Source: Lachnospiraceae bacterium 3-1
GTDB lineage: Bacteria > Bacillota > Clostridia > Lachnospirales > Lachnospiraceae
Direction: 5' to 3'
Length of the DNA stretch: 64,000 nucleotides
Assembly: GCA_000403255.2 (NCBI GenBank)
Contig: KE159596.1
Location: 124,001-188,000, forward strand
The notes under the pieces are model-generated. The model was given only the letters and a program-made list of their open reading frames with translations, was not told the origin of the DNA and did not search any database. This document shows, in pieces, positions 1 to 9,403 of the stretch. A program made the translations under genes and the position numbers. The number at the start of each line of letters is the position of its first letter. Within the stretch, counting starts at the first letter, position 1.

Positions 1-325
1 CAGCATCGCCTGCCTGAATCATCTGAGCAGCCATATTTACGCAATTCAGACCAGAACCGCAAACTACATTTACAGTAACTGCTGGAGTTTCAATTGGTAA
101 ACCAGCCTTGATGGATGCCTGACGTGCTACGTTCTGTCCTAAACCAGCCTGGATAACACATCCCATATATACATGGTCAACCTGATCAGCCGGAACACCT
201 GCTCTGCTTAATGCTTCCTTAATTACGATAGATCCTAACACTGGTGCTGGAGTTGTGCTTAAAGCCCCTCCCATAGTTCCGATTGCAGTACGGCATGCGC
301 CTGCCAAAACAACTTTCTTTGCCAT
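1..325 (-). CDS. Acetyl-CoA C-acetyltransferase (thiolase), 5' end only
   Basis: The reverse frame opens at ATG 325 behind an AAGGAG site and runs off the window, giving about 108 N-terminal residues. It starts MAKKVVLAGACRTAIG and contains the thiolase nucleophile block around VNVVCGSGLN, so the active-site cysteine is present. The family condenses two acetyl-CoA to acetoacetyl-CoA in the clostridial butyrate pathway. The C-terminal half with the His and second Cys lies outside the window. It is a canonical thiolase, unlike the divergent one at 16554. The exact paralogue (thlA, atoB) cannot be decided. Confidence 0.93.
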   Translation of the reverse strand, partial: MAKKVVLAGACRTAIGTMGGALSTTPAPVLGSIVIKEALSRAGVPADQVDHVYMGCVIQAGLGQNVARQASIKAGLPIETPAVTVNVVCGSGLNCVNMAAQMIQAGDA

Positions 326-519
326 TTTCTTCGTCTCCTTTTTTATATTATGTATCGTGAAAACCTTTTTGACAAAATCACTAAAACGCCTGTTATTTTT
401 TTAACAATCTTCTGCCAAAAAAAAGGAAAACAGGGCGCTGGCATCTTCTGTGCTGCCATGCCTGCAAAAAACTTCTGATAATTCCCATTTTCCCCATGTT
501 TTCATCTGTCGATAAAAAT

Positions 520-548
520 ATCCTAGCACATTTCCTTTTAAATTGCAA
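520..548 (-). promoter_or_regulatory. Predicted sigma-A promoter of the thiolase gene
   Basis: On the minus strand TTGCAA (543-548) and TAGGAT (520-525) are separated by exactly 17 bp, about 195 bp upstream of the thiolase start. The rest of the 378-bp gap (326-703) holds a terminator and AT-rich DNA with no convincing gene. Confidence 0.45.
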
Positions 549-630
549 GAATTATCTTCCCCTGTCCATATCCCCCCTTTTTTGTCTATCTTTGTTATAT
601 TTTTATCATTCTTTCCGGTATTTTTCCTAG

Positions 631-675
631 AAAAAAAGGTTAGTTTTTGTAGAAATTAAACAAAAACTAACCTTT
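631..675 (-). terminator. Intrinsic terminator after the SleB-type hydrolase gene
   Basis: A perfect 16-bp inverted repeat (635-650 with 660-675, 9-nt loop) lies 29 bp past the stop at 704. Read on the minus strand it is followed by a run of seven T. The plus strand also shows T-rich DNA after the stem, so it could act in both directions. Confidence 0.85.
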
Positions 676-703
676 CCTTTTTCAAAGGGATTTTCGCTAT
701 GTA

Positions 704-1933
704 TTAATAAAAAACATGATTCCCTATGACAGTGCCTGGGATAGAACCATCATTTTTTCGAAAATAAAGACAGCTTATGGTAATATTACCACCTAACACT
801 TCCCCTGCTGCCTGAGTACAGCTTTGATTGGCTCCTGCTGCCAGCACAGAGGCAAACCGCCCGCTTGCTACTGGAGAAAACTGTCCTCCCTGATAAATCA
901 CTCCTGCTACTGTATTTGGAAAATGAGAGCTTCTCACCCGGTTCATCACTACACTTCCTACTGCCAGCTTTCCTTCGTAGCTTTCTCCACCTGCTTCACA
1001 CTGAATAATAGCAGCCAGCATTGCCAAATCGGAACTGCTGCTGTTAGAGCCTCCGCCAGAGCTGCTATTGTTAGAGCCTTCTCCAGAATTCCCGGTTCCT
1101 GCAGATTCTCCAGTTCCTCCAACGCTGTCCTTTTTCTTGGCATTTTGCTGCATCTCAGCCTCCTGCCGTTTGATTTCCTCCATTCGCTTAGCATCTTCTG
1201 CTGCCTTCTGTTTTTCCAATTCCGCTTCATATGCCTTCTGCCGTTCAATTTCCGCTTCATATGACGCTACATCTGCCTGAGCGCTGGCCAGTTGCTTTTT
1301 TGCTGCGCCTAGTTTTTCCGAAGTACTATCCACCAAAACTGCCAGCTCCTGCTTTTTCCCTTCCTGCTGTTCTTGTAAATCTGCCAGCAGCCTCTCATCC
1401 TCCTCCAGTTTTTGCTCTTTGGATGCAATCTCATTTTTGGTTGCCCGGTATTCCTCTAGCATTTCCCGATCATAATTGTGAATACTTACAATATATTCCC
1501 CTTTACTCAAAAAATCTGCAAAGTTTTCCGCACTTAACAGCACTTCCAGCATTCCCTCTGTGTCCATCTCATACATGAACTGAATGCGCTTTTTCATAGC
1601 GGCATACTGCTCTTTTTCCTTCTTCTTTGCCGTCTCCAAATCATTCCTGGTTACTTCCAGGCTATCCCTGGTGCTGTTTAACTGCTCTTCTGTCTCATTC
1701 AATTCTGTTATCACAGCGGCCAGACTATTATTAAATTCCTTCAAATCTCCTTCCAGGCTATTGGCTTCATTAGATAAATTGGCGGCTTCCTCCTTTGCTT
1801 TCTCCTTCTGCTCTTCCAGACCTTCTATGTCTTCCTGAACTTTATCGATTTTTCCCTGAGTTGCAAAAACCGCTATGCTGGACATCCAACACAGGAAAAA
1901 AAGAAGCGCCATACTTTTTAAAATTTTTCTCAT
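704..1933 (-). CDS. Secreted coiled-coil protein with C-terminal SleB/CwlJ-type cell-wall hydrolase domain
   Basis: 409 residues. Residues 1-24 form a signal peptide (basic MRKILK, then a hydrophobic stretch ending before AFAT-like residues). About 25-245 is heptad-rich Glu/Lys/Gln/Leu sequence predicted to be a long coiled coil, as in PcsB-like hydrolase regulators. A Lys/Gln stretch and a Gly/Ser-rich linker (about 265-300) follow. The last about 110 residues match the Hydrolase_2 (SleB) fold, with the presumed catalytic Glu in QCEAGGE and a SPVASGRF segment. It probably cleaves peptidoglycan at the cell surface during growth or sporulation. The start has a GGAGG site. Confidence 0.85.
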   Translation of the reverse strand: MRKILKSMALLFFLCWMSSIAVFATQGKIDKVQEDIEGLEEQKEKAKEEAANLSNEANSLEGDLKEFNNSLAAVITELNETEEQLNSTRDSLEVTRNDLETAKKKEKEQYAAMKKRIQFMYEMDTEGMLEVLLSAENFADFLSKGEYIVSIHNYDREMLEEYRATKNEIASKEQKLEEDERLLADLQEQQEGKKQELAVLVDSTSEKLGAAKKQLASAQADVASYEAEIERQKAYEAELEKQKAAEDAKRMEEIKRQEAEMQQNAKKKDSVGGTGESAGTGNSGEGSNNSSSGGGSNSSSSDLAMLAAIIQCEAGGESYEGKLAVGSVVMNRVRSSHFPNTVAGVIYQGGQFSPVASGRFASVLAAGANQSCTQAAGEVLGGNITISCLYFRKNDGSIPGTVIGNHVFY

Positions 1934-1984
1934 TCTTCTCCTCCATCAAATTCCATACAAATAAATCCCACATAAACTATCACA

Positions 1985-2013
1985 ATTCTATCACATGAAA
2001 CGACATTAGGCAA
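1985..2013 (-). promoter_or_regulatory. Predicted sigma-A promoter of the wall-hydrolase gene
   Basis: TTGCCT (2008-2013) and TAGAAT (1985-1990) on the minus strand, 17-bp spacing, about 50 bp upstream of the ATG at 1933. Confidence 0.5.
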
Positions 2014-2037
2014 TTCCCTATACAAAAATCGACAACA

Positions 2038-2748
2038 TACATGTAACAGTTCAGCCCTGTCAGCTCTAAAATAGAGCTTTATTCAAAGGATTTTCATACT
2101 GACAGTATAAAAATATGGATGGGTATTTCCATATTTGAGACAAATTTTCTTGCTTTCCCTTCCAAGAAAGGAAACATTCGGTGGATTTCGTGTATTTCCT
2201 TCTTCCAGGGATGGAAGAAGTGTATTCCCTCCAATTTCACTGTTAGAGGTTTTCCGCCACGCGGGAAATTATCATGGAGCGGGGCTGTTTTTCTTCACGG
2301 ACAGTCCTTCTGGTTTTCCTAACAGCGCCAAAGGCCCCTTCGATTTGGGTATGCCGCTGAAACTCAGGACTGCCCCATAGAATAGAAAAGACTCAAAAGG
2401 CTTGACACAGCAGCCCTTCAAACAGGTCAGCCCGGCATACCCATTGGGGCTTTTCTGCCGCTGGCAAGGAAAACATAGGAAGGACTTGCGAATCTCAGAA
2501 AAACAGCCCCGCCCCTTAATATCCTCCCATCGGCTGGAAAACCGAGTTTGAATTGGAGGGAATTAATAGCATCCTTCCATCCCTGGAACTGGAAATACTA
2601 GAAATCCAACCGCGTTTCCTTGTGGAAGGGAAAGCAGGAAAATTTGTAAAAAACAATAGAAGTTCCCATCCATATTTTTATTCTTGCATCGAAGAATCCT
2701 TTGAATAAAGCAATGTAGAAAGCTGACAGGGCTGAACTGTTACATGTA
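2038..2748. repeat. 711-bp imperfect palindrome (MITE-like or long-hairpin element)
   Basis: The left arm (2038-2355) and right arm (2434-2748) are reverse complements over about 315 bp with scattered mismatches and small gaps. The outermost about 29 bp (starting TACATGTAACAG) match perfectly, and the innermost 9 bp (GGGTATGCC with GGCATACCC, 2347-2355 and 2434-2442) also match perfectly, enclosing a 78-nt apex. No coding frame spans it; short reading frames inside are by-products of the palindrome. It fills most of the 925-bp gap 1934-2858. It resembles a miniature inverted-repeat element or a transcribed giant hairpin. No flanking target duplication longer than 2 bp was evident. Confidence 0.88.
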
Positions 2749-2858
2749 CATCCAAAAATTTTTATCCCTGGCAGTCTTTGCCAATCGTCCATTTTATCCG
2801 ATATAATATAAAACTAATCGCTTCATCATGTGGCACAATTTGATACGGAGGTGTTTTC

Positions 2859-4040
2859 GTGCAATATATAAAAATCAGCCAACTAAAGCCTGGCATGCGT
2901 CTTGCCCGGCCTGTTTACAATAAAATGGGAGTTATGCTTTTTGAAAGGAATACCAAGCTTACACGCCAGGGCATTGCAAGTATTGAGAACTTCGGTCTTT
3001 GGGGAATCTATATCTTAGAGCCAGCAGAACCGGTGCCGCCTCTGAGCGAAGAAGAGATTGAAATGGAACGTTTTTTCACAGTTTCCACTTTTCGGCTAAA
3101 GGATGATTTGAGTCTGCTTACCAATGGCATGTCTCCTCAAAATATCATGTCTCTGGCCCAGACCATCCTGCGAAATTTCGGTGCACTGGACCATAAAATT
3201 AATTTTTTAAGAACATTGCGCAGCAATGGGGACTACGTATACAAACACAGTTTAAACACTGCTATCTTATCCGCCATGATGGTTCATAAGCTTCATTATT
3301 CTTATGCAGAACAGCTTGCTATCGTATGTGCCGCCCTCCTTCATGATGCAGGAATTTTAATGGTTCCAGACGAAGTTTTAGAAAAAGGAGAAAGCCTTCT
3401 TTCTCAAGACGAACGCCGATTAATCCAGGGTTATCGGGAAAAAGGCTACCAAATGCTCCACCCAGATTACAACGATTATAACCTCCCTGAACTCACCCTT
3501 AAGATTGTAGGACAAACGGCCCGGTTAGAACATAATGTAAAAATTCCGCTGCCCAAAAATATCCGGTGGCAAAATGGAACTCATGTGATTCATGTGGCAA
3601 GCATGTTTGACGAAATGACATCTATGAGCCTGGACAAAGAGCCCACTTCGGAAATCTGTGCCGTACGTTTTCTCCGGGAACATTCAGACTATTATCCTGC
3701 CCCATTTGTGACTGCCCTTACCCAATGCATTCATATTCTGCCAGGTGGGTGTTGTGTAGATTTTTCCAATGGACAAAAAGGTATCATTATAGAAGAGAAC
3801 CAGAAAAATTACGCACAGCCTGTAGTAATCTTGTTTTCCGATAACCAGCGCATCGATTTTAAAGACACCAGATTTCAGAAAACCATGCATATTTCAGATG
3901 TTATGAAAACTATGGATCTTCGTTTAAAAGTTGACCGGGAAACCCTAAAGAAATACGCCAGTGACCCTCGAACAAATGAAACTGCAAAGCGGTATGCAGA
4001 AAAGAGACAGAAATTGGTAGCTGCAGGACGGATTTCGTAA
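2859..4040 (+). CDS. HD-domain (degenerate HD-GYP-type) protein
   Basis: 393 residues from a GTG start with a GGAGGTG site 5 bp upstream. Residues 1-55 resemble the DUF3391-like N-terminal part of HD-GYP proteins. About 105-290 is an HD phosphohydrolase fold with H130 and the H162-D163 pair (LLHDAG). The signature HDIGK is changed to HDAGI and the GYP block is not recognisable, so cyclic-di-GMP hydrolysis is doubtful. A C-terminal small beta domain (about 300-360) follows. It is likely a cytosolic signalling protein, either a divergent phosphodiesterase or a nucleotide sensor. Confidence 0.8.
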   Translation: MQYIKISQLKPGMRLARPVYNKMGVMLFERNTKLTRQGIASIENFGLWGIYILEPAEPVPPLSEEEIEMERFFTVSTFRLKDDLSLLTNGMSPQNIMSLAQTILRNFGALDHKINFLRTLRSNGDYVYKHSLNTAILSAMMVHKLHYSYAEQLAIVCAALLHDAGILMVPDEVLEKGESLLSQDERRLIQGYREKGYQMLHPDYNDYNLPELTLKIVGQTARLEHNVKIPLPKNIRWQNGTHVIHVASMFDEMTSMSLDKEPTSEICAVRFLREHSDYYPAPFVTALTQCIHILPGGCCVDFSNGQKGIIIEENQKNYAQPVVILFSDNQRIDFKDTRFQKTMHISDVMKTMDLRLKVDRETLKKYASDPRTNETAKRYAEKRQKLVAAGRIS

Positions 4041-4082
4041 ACCGTTGCTATGGCTCCCCTTCATCGAAAAATATCTTTGAGA

Positions 4083-4137
4083 AAGAAAAGTCGCCCCATG
4101 GCAACCTCTGCCAGAAGCGACTTATTTTCTTTCTCAT
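4083..4137. terminator. Bidirectional terminator between convergent HD gene and galE
   Basis: AAGTCGC (4088-4094) pairs with GCGACTT (4117-4123). A-rich flank precedes and T-rich flank follows, so a U-tract exists on both strands. It lies between converging stops at 4040 and 4149. Confidence 0.65.
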
Positions 4138-4148
4138 TATTCAATGCA

Positions 4149-5165
4149 TTAACTGCGGTATCCGTCTGGATTATTGCTCTGCCATCTCCAGGAATCCTCA
4201 CACATCCTGTCAATACCGAATTCAGCTTCCCATCCAAGTTCATTTTTGGCTTTGGAAGCATCTGAATAACATGTGGCAATATCCCCAGCTCTTCTCGGTT
4301 TGATTTCATATGGAATCGGTTTTCCACAAGCCTTTTCATAAGCTTTTACCACATCCAGCACACTGTAGCCATTTCCTGTCCCCAGATTATAAATGCTGAC
4401 GCCAGATTTATCTTCAATCTTCTTCAATGCTTTTACATGGCCCTTTGCCAAGTCAACCACATGAATATAATCACGTACACCCGTTCCATCCGGCGTATCA
4501 TAATCATCACCAAATACACCAAGACACTTTAACTTGCCCACTGCAACCTGAGCAATGTAGGGAACCAGGTTATTGGGAATTCCTTTGGGATCTTCTCCGA
4601 TAATTCCGCTCTCATGAGCTCCAATTGGATTAAAGTACCGGAGTAATACCACGTTCCACTCTGGATCTGCCACATGGAAGTCTGTTAAAATTTGTTCTAA
4701 CATTCCCTTGGTCTGTCCATAAGGATTGGTAATCTCCCCTTTGGGACACTCCTCTGTAATTGGGATAATCGCTGGATCTCCATATACCGTAGCAGAAGAA
4801 GAGAAAATAATATTTTTCACTCCATGGTTACGCATCACATCACATAAAACCAATGTTCCAGTAATATTATTATGATAATATTCCAAAGGCTTCTGCACAG
4901 ACTCACCTACTGCCTTTAACCCAGCAAAATGAATCACACTGTCAATTTTTTCTTTTTCAAAAACTTCTTCCAATCCTTTGGCGTCTAAAATATCCACCTG
5001 ATAAAAAGGCACCTTCGCCCCAGTAATCTTTTCTACTCTCTTTACTGCTTCTTCACTGGAATTTACCAGATTATCCACCACAACCACTTCATATCCTGCA
5101 TGGATTAATTCAATACATGTGTGACTTCCAATATACCCTGCTCCGCCTGTTACTAAAATTGCCAT
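4149..5165 (-). CDS. galE: UDP-glucose 4-epimerase
   Basis: 338 residues, the usual GalE length. The Rossmann NAD motif GGAGYIGSH is at residues 7-15, SSSATVYG provides the catalytic Ser/Thr region, and YGQTK carries the Tyr-Lys pair near 150. It interconverts UDP-glucose and UDP-galactose in the cytosol (Leloir pathway). It is last of three minus-strand genes after a nucleotidyltransferase and a NahK-like kinase, which suggests use of galactose or hexosamine-containing glycans. Its own promoter may lie at 5225-5253. Confidence 0.96.
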   Translation of the reverse strand: MAILVTGGAGYIGSHTCIELIHAGYEVVVVDNLVNSSEEAVKRVEKITGAKVPFYQVDILDAKGLEEVFEKEKIDSVIHFAGLKAVGESVQKPLEYYHNNITGTLVLCDVMRNHGVKNIIFSSSATVYGDPAIIPITEECPKGEITNPYGQTKGMLEQILTDFHVADPEWNVVLLRYFNPIGAHESGIIGEDPKGIPNNLVPYIAQVAVGKLKCLGVFGDDYDTPDGTGVRDYIHVVDLAKGHVKALKKIEDKSGVSIYNLGTGNGYSVLDVVKAYEKACGKPIPYEIKPRRAGDIATCYSDASKAKNELGWEAEFGIDRMCEDSWRWQSNNPDGYRS

Positions 5166-5224
5166 AATGTTTACCTCCTATCCATCATCCGCTTTACACT
5201 TGCTTTTAGGACTCCTCATGGCAA

Positions 5225-5253
5225 AGTATACCACATCCTAATTATTTAGTAAA
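5225..5253 (-). promoter_or_regulatory. Candidate galE promoter (extended -10)
   Basis: Minus-strand TATACT (5225-5230) is preceded by TGG and lies 17 bp from a weak TTTACT (5248-5253), about 60 bp before the galE start. Confidence 0.4.
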
Positions 5254-5371
5254 TACTATTTTTATTTTACCTTATTTTTAGTAAATCATTAGTTGCTATC
5301 TATTTTCAAGTCTTACACTTCATGCCAGACTTAAATGGAATCAGATGGAATCACCAAAACCTGATTTTCCT

Positions 5372-6490
5372 CTACCTATTATGCCCATTCTGTCCGTTGA
5401 CACTTCGAACAATCTCTTCCAGTTCTTCCCATTTTTCTTCCATATCTGCTACCAGCTTCATCTGAGTGCGGCAACGGTCCAGGTTATGGTTCTCTCGGTG
5501 AATTTTAAAATACACATCTCCCTTTAAGTAATCCGTCAGAAAACGCATTCCATTTTCATAGGTCATTACCTTTGCTCCCATGGGAAGCATAGCGATTTCT
5601 GTATCTGTCAGATTTCCATCGCAGCCTTCCAAAAAACCTTCCGTGTAAATGCGAAACAGCCTTAAATCACAGCTTACTTTCGATAAATCCTGTTCATCTT
5701 CTGCTGCTGTACTAGCGCCAAACCGGATAGAGTCTCCGAAATCATTGACTGCCAGCCCCGGCATTACGGTATCCAAATCAATCACACATATTGCTTTTCC
5801 CGTTTTTTTATCTACCATAATGTTATTTAATTTTGTATCATTGTGGGTCACTCGTAATGGCATTTTTCCTTCTGCCAGCATATCCCCCAACACACAAGCC
5901 GTCTCCTTGCGCGCCCGGAAAAACTCAATTTCCTCCTCTACATTTTTGGCCCTGCCACATACATCCTCCTCTACTGCTTGTAGAAAAACCTCGTATCTGG
6001 CTTTCGTATCATGGAAGCCTGGAATCGTCTCGTGGAGGGTTTTTGCTGGATAATCCGCCAACAGCTGCTGAAATTTACCAAATGCCAGAGCGCTTTCATA
6101 AAAATCCTCATCCTTTTCTACTTGGTCATAGCATATTGCATCTTCAATCACATAATACATACGCCAATACTCTCCATCTTCATCCAGATAGAAGGGTTTC
6201 TGTTCTCGGTCAGGAAGAACCGTTAAAGTTTCCCTCATTTCATCTCCCCCAGCGCTTGCAATTTTCTTTTTCAAAAATGAGGTAACCCCCAAAATATTTT
6301 CCATCACCTCTTCTGGTTTTAAAAAAATACTCTGGTTCATCCGCTGTAAAATAAAATTTTTCTCTCCTTCTACTAAAAATGTATCATTAATATGTCCGTT
6401 GCCGTAGGGTTGTATGCTTTTTATAACGCCTACCTGTTCAAATTGCTGCGCTACTTGTCTAGCCCTCTCCAACTTTTGCTTTTCTTCCAT
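5372..6490 (-). CDS. NahK-like sugar kinase (aminoglycoside-phosphotransferase fold)
   Basis: 372 residues with an APH-type kinase fold. An N-terminal lobe carries an INDTFLV segment. The Brenner motif is VTHNDTKLNNIMVD (about 215-228, catalytic Asp in HND) and the metal Asp lies in CVIDLDTVMPG. The family includes N-acetylhexosamine 1-kinase (NahK/LnpB), which phosphorylates GlcNAc or GalNAc at C1. With the neighbouring nucleotidyltransferase and galE this fits hexosamine salvage from mucin or milk-type glycans. The substrate is inferred from family and context only; homoserine kinase-type activity is less likely. Confidence 0.8.
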   Translation of the reverse strand: MEEKQKLERARQVAQQFEQVGVIKSIQPYGNGHINDTFLVEGEKNFILQRMNQSIFLKPEEVMENILGVTSFLKKKIASAGGDEMRETLTVLPDREQKPFYLDEDGEYWRMYYVIEDAICYDQVEKDEDFYESALAFGKFQQLLADYPAKTLHETIPGFHDTKARYEVFLQAVEEDVCGRAKNVEEEIEFFRARKETACVLGDMLAEGKMPLRVTHNDTKLNNIMVDKKTGKAICVIDLDTVMPGLAVNDFGDSIRFGASTAAEDEQDLSKVSCDLRLFRIYTEGFLEGCDGNLTDTEIAMLPMGAKVMTYENGMRFLTDYLKGDVYFKIHRENHNLDRCRTQMKLVADMEEKWEELEEIVRSVNGQNGHNR

Positions 6491-6592
6491 ACTTCTCCTG
6501 CTCCTTCCAAATCAGAATTCGTTACCATCCAGTTTCTCACTGAGCGCCAAACCCGAATTCTTCTTTCCATGTCGTAACGACCTGCCTAGTCC

Positions 6593-7513
6593 TTAAAACT
6601 CTTCTGGGTATAATCCTTGCTCCTTTAACCCTGCAAGAGCTTTTACCACCATTTCTTTGTCTTCTTTGTAGGTAACGCCAAACCATTTATCTCGTGAATT
6701 TAGCACTTGCACAACTGCTTTTCCTTCCTGCAGCAATTCACCTACTGCCATGGGCAGATAATACTCTGCCTTCATGGGATTCCCTGGCAGCTCCTCTTTC
6801 AGGAAATTCTCGAATCCTATTTCCAGCTCCTTTAAGATGCTCTGTGAAAATCCCCAAATATTCATGGAAACTGTACTGTCCATAGGAATCTCTGTCCAGG
6901 TCGCTCCATCATCTTCTGTATACACTGCCTGATCCCCACGTTTTTCAATATGGGTGCGTTCACAAATTTTTGTTAAGAGACCTTCCTCATTTGTTTCACA
7001 AACGCCTCGAGCCACATGCCCATTTTCGGTAAGCGTATTTTTTAAATCATATCCTACCATAGCATAACGATATTTTTCATCATCCTGATGGTTCGTCAGA
7101 TAATCATAAATTGCCTTGTAAGCATGTTTTCCGTAATAATCATCTGCATTGATAACTGCAAAAGGCCCATCCAGTACCTCTTTGCAGCAAAGAATCGCAT
7201 GACCTGTGCCAAATGGCTTTACTCTTCCTTCTGGAACCTGGTATCCAGCAGGAATTTTCTCCAATTCCTGATACACATACTCCACCTTTATTTTGTCAGC
7301 AACCCGGCTTCCAATGCTTTCTTTAAACGCCTCCTCATTGGCTTTCTTAATAATGAACACCACTTTCTCAAATCCTGCTTCCATGGCATCATAAATGGAA
7401 AAATCGATGATGATATGCCCCTGAGGGTCCACAGGATCAATCTGCTTCAATCCTCCATAACGACTTCCCATACCTGCTGCCATAATTACTAATATTGGTT
7501 TTTTCATATTCAA
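6593..7513 (-). CDS. Sugar-1-phosphate nucleotidyltransferase family protein
   Basis: 306 residues. The N-terminal nucleotide-binding signature MAAGMGSRYGGLKQIDPV, FGTGHAILC and INADDYYG identify the NTP_transferase family (GlmU/GalU-like fold). It likely couples a sugar 1-phosphate to UTP, producing a UDP-sugar for GalE. First gene of the sugar cluster, about 100 bp upstream of the kinase, and divergent from the AraC regulator. In the start context MNMKKP the second Met could also initiate. Confidence 0.82.
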   Translation of the reverse strand: MNMKKPILVIMAAGMGSRYGGLKQIDPVDPQGHIIIDFSIYDAMEAGFEKVVFIIKKANEEAFKESIGSRVADKIKVEYVYQELEKIPAGYQVPEGRVKPFGTGHAILCCKEVLDGPFAVINADDYYGKHAYKAIYDYLTNHQDDEKYRYAMVGYDLKNTLTENGHVARGVCETNEEGLLTKICERTHIEKRGDQAVYTEDDGATWTEIPMDSTVSMNIWGFSQSILKELEIGFENFLKEELPGNPMKAEYYLPMAVGELLQEGKAVVQVLNSRDKWFGVTYKEDKEMVVKALAGLKEQGLYPEEF

Positions 7514-7566
7514 CGTCCTCCTGGATTCCAGCGTCTTTGCACTGATTCATTTTCTTCTTTCATGAT

Positions 7567-7619
7567 AATATAAAAAAAATATTCTGTATTTGCACAATAT
7601 TTTCACTTTTTTGCACAAT
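7567..7619. promoter_or_regulatory. Divergent control region with two direct repeats (AraC-type operator)
   Basis: The 10-bp sequence TTTGCACAAT occurs at 7589-7598 and again at 7610-7619, exactly 21 bp (two helical turns) apart, as expected for an AraC-family dimer. The proximal copy overlaps where the -35 of the sugar operon would sit if minus-strand TATATT at 7567-7572 is the -10. This suggests activation of the operon by the divergent regulator. Confidence 0.6.
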
Positions 7620-7680
7620 CCTATGTTAAAATAATTTCATACATCATTTATATATTTCAAACTGATAGAAAGGAATTTTT

Positions 7681-8598
7681 ATGGAATTTTATAAATATCC
7701 CCTAACAAGCCTATTTGAAATCCCTCAAATCGTCACCATTCATTATTTTGAATATGGAAAAGACTTTACATTCCAAGGGGAATCCCATGATTTTTGGGAA
7801 TTCCTTTGTGTAGACAAAGGAGAAATTACTGTTACTGCTGATGAAAAGACTCATACCTTAGGGAAAGGAAAAATTATTTTTCACAAACCTGGACAATTTC
7901 ATTCCGTAACTGCCAATGGTGTCATCGCGCCCAATCTTGTGGTAATTTCTTTTGTATGCAGCTCCCCTGCTATGAGTTTTTTTGAAGATAACATTCTCTG
8001 CCTTGGTGAAACGGAACGCAGCCTTCTTGCAACCATTCTTGCCGAAGCCGCAGATGCGTTCTTAACTCCCTTAAACAACCCCTATACCCGTCAGCTTTCT
8101 GGCAATCCCGAACAACTTCCTGGAGCAGAACAATTGATACGGCTTTCCCTGGAGTATTTTCTCATTTCCCTATACCGAAAAGGAACACGATCTGCTCCAA
8201 ATTTGAAGCTTACCAAATCCACCAAGCTAAAACAGGATGATGAAACCTTCCGTCATATTCACACTTATATGGAAGGACGTCTTTCTCAGCCCCTAACCTT
8301 GGAACAAATCTGCCATGATAACATGATTGGAATTTCCCAGCTTCAAAAACTTTTCCGCAACAAATGCAACAGCGGCATTATGGAATATTTCTCCTGTATG
8401 AAAATCAGACGTGCCAAAGAGATGATCCGGGAACAAAACATGAATTTCACCCAGATTGCCGATTCTCTGGGTTATACTTCCATCCACTATTTTTCCCGGC
8501 AATTCAAAAAAATAACTGGAATGACCCCTTCGGAATATTCTCTCTCCATTCAAATGCTCTCTGAAAATGGCAAAAGCAGCGAATTTCAGACCTTTTGA
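7681..8598 (+). CDS. AraC-family transcriptional regulator
   Basis: 305 residues. The N-terminal half (about 15-110) is a cupin-like sensor containing GEITVTADEKTHTLGKGKIIFHKPG-type beta strands. The C-terminal about 100 residues carry two helix-turn-helix motifs, including YTSIHYFSRQFKKITGMTP, the AraC signature. Divergently transcribed from the galE/kinase/nucleotidyltransferase genes, it is the likely sugar-responsive activator of that cluster. The ATG follows a GAAAGGAA site. Confidence 0.9.
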   Translation: MEFYKYPLTSLFEIPQIVTIHYFEYGKDFTFQGESHDFWEFLCVDKGEITVTADEKTHTLGKGKIIFHKPGQFHSVTANGVIAPNLVVISFVCSSPAMSFFEDNILCLGETERSLLATILAEAADAFLTPLNNPYTRQLSGNPEQLPGAEQLIRLSLEYFLISLYRKGTRSAPNLKLTKSTKLKQDDETFRHIHTYMEGRLSQPLTLEQICHDNMIGISQLQKLFRNKCNSGIMEYFSCMKIRRAKEMIREQNMNFTQIADSLGYTSIHYFSRQFKKITGMTPSEYSLSIQMLSENGKSSEFQTF

Positions 8599-8676
8599 AT
8601 TCTTAACCCTATACATCATTGTCTTGATCTTATAAGAAAATACCATCACGCTTTCATGTGACAAGGTCTTTCTAGA

Positions 8677-8742
8677 GAATAAAAAAACAAAGCGGATAAA
8701 TCTCTCAATGTTGAGGGAATTGCACGCTTTGTTCTTTTATTC
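8677..8742. terminator. Bidirectional terminator between AraC gene and efp
   Basis: An 18-bp stem (8677-8694 with 8725-8742, one mismatch) encloses a smaller CTCAA/TTGAG hairpin. A- and T-rich ends give U-tracts on both strands, between converging stops at 8598 and 8753. Confidence 0.8.
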
Positions 8743-8752
8743 TATTCAAAAT

Positions 8753-9310
8753 CTATACTCTGGAAAGGTACTCGCCAGTCCTTGTATCAATCTTAATCAT
8801 GTCTTCTTGTTCCACAAACAGCGGCACATACACAGTTGCTCCTGTCTCTACCACTGCTGGCTTCGTTGCCCCTGTAGCTGTATCGCCCTTAAACCCTGGT
8901 TCTGTGTCTGTAATCTTCAACTCTACAAATAATGGCGGCTCTACTGCAAACACACTTCCATTATGGGAGCACATTTTCACCATCTCATTCTCTTTCACAA
9001 ACTTTAATGCATCCCCGATTGCCTCCTGATCCAATGCAATCTGCTCATATGTTTCCACATCCATAAAGTGGAACAAATCTCCATCGGAATATAAGTACTG
9101 CATGTCCGCCCGTTCAATACGTGCCTGGGGGCATTTTTCGGTTGGCCGGAATGTTTTCTCCACGATACCGCCGTTCTTGATATTCTTCAGCTTTGTTCTT
9201 ACAAAAGCTGCACCTTTTCCTGGTTTTACATGCTGGAACTCAATAATCTGAAAAATATTATTATCTAATTCAATCGTAATACCATTTCTAAAATCTCCTG
9301 CTGAAATCAC
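8753..9310 (-). CDS. efp: Elongation factor P
   Basis: 185 residues from GTG 9310, chosen because the family starts [10 protein letters not shown] and GGAGG lies 8 bp upstream; an upstream in-frame Met would add 11 unconserved residues. EF-P enters the ribosomal E site and relieves stalling at polyproline. The KOW-like N domain has the tip [10 protein letters not shown] with K32, the position modified in Bacillus, followed by two OB domains. Surrounded by housekeeping genes. Confidence 0.96.
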   Translation of the reverse strand: MISAGDFRNGITIELDNNIFQIIEFQHVKPGKGAAFVRTKLKNIKNGGIVEKTFRPTEKCPQARIERADMQYLYSDGDLFHFMDVETYEQIALDQEAIGDALKFVKENEMVKMCSHNGSVFAVEPPLFVELKITDTEPGFKGDTATGATKPAVVETGATVYVPLFVEQEDMIKIDTRTGEYLSRV

Positions 9311-9403
9311 TCGATCTTCCTCCTTAACTGCATTTGGGCGCAATCCGCCTTAAACTTCTTAATCATTCTATACTATACTGGCAGATTTTTCAACCTTTTT
9401 TTC

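Noticed and set aside
824-1578. Plus-strand open frames opposite the wall-hydrolase gene
   Set aside because: Antisense by-products of a strongly supported coiled-coil gene; no ribosome sites or families.
2598-2792. Small minus-strand frame in the right palindrome arm
   Set aside because: Created by the palindrome; no ribosome site and the matching arm does not keep the frame.
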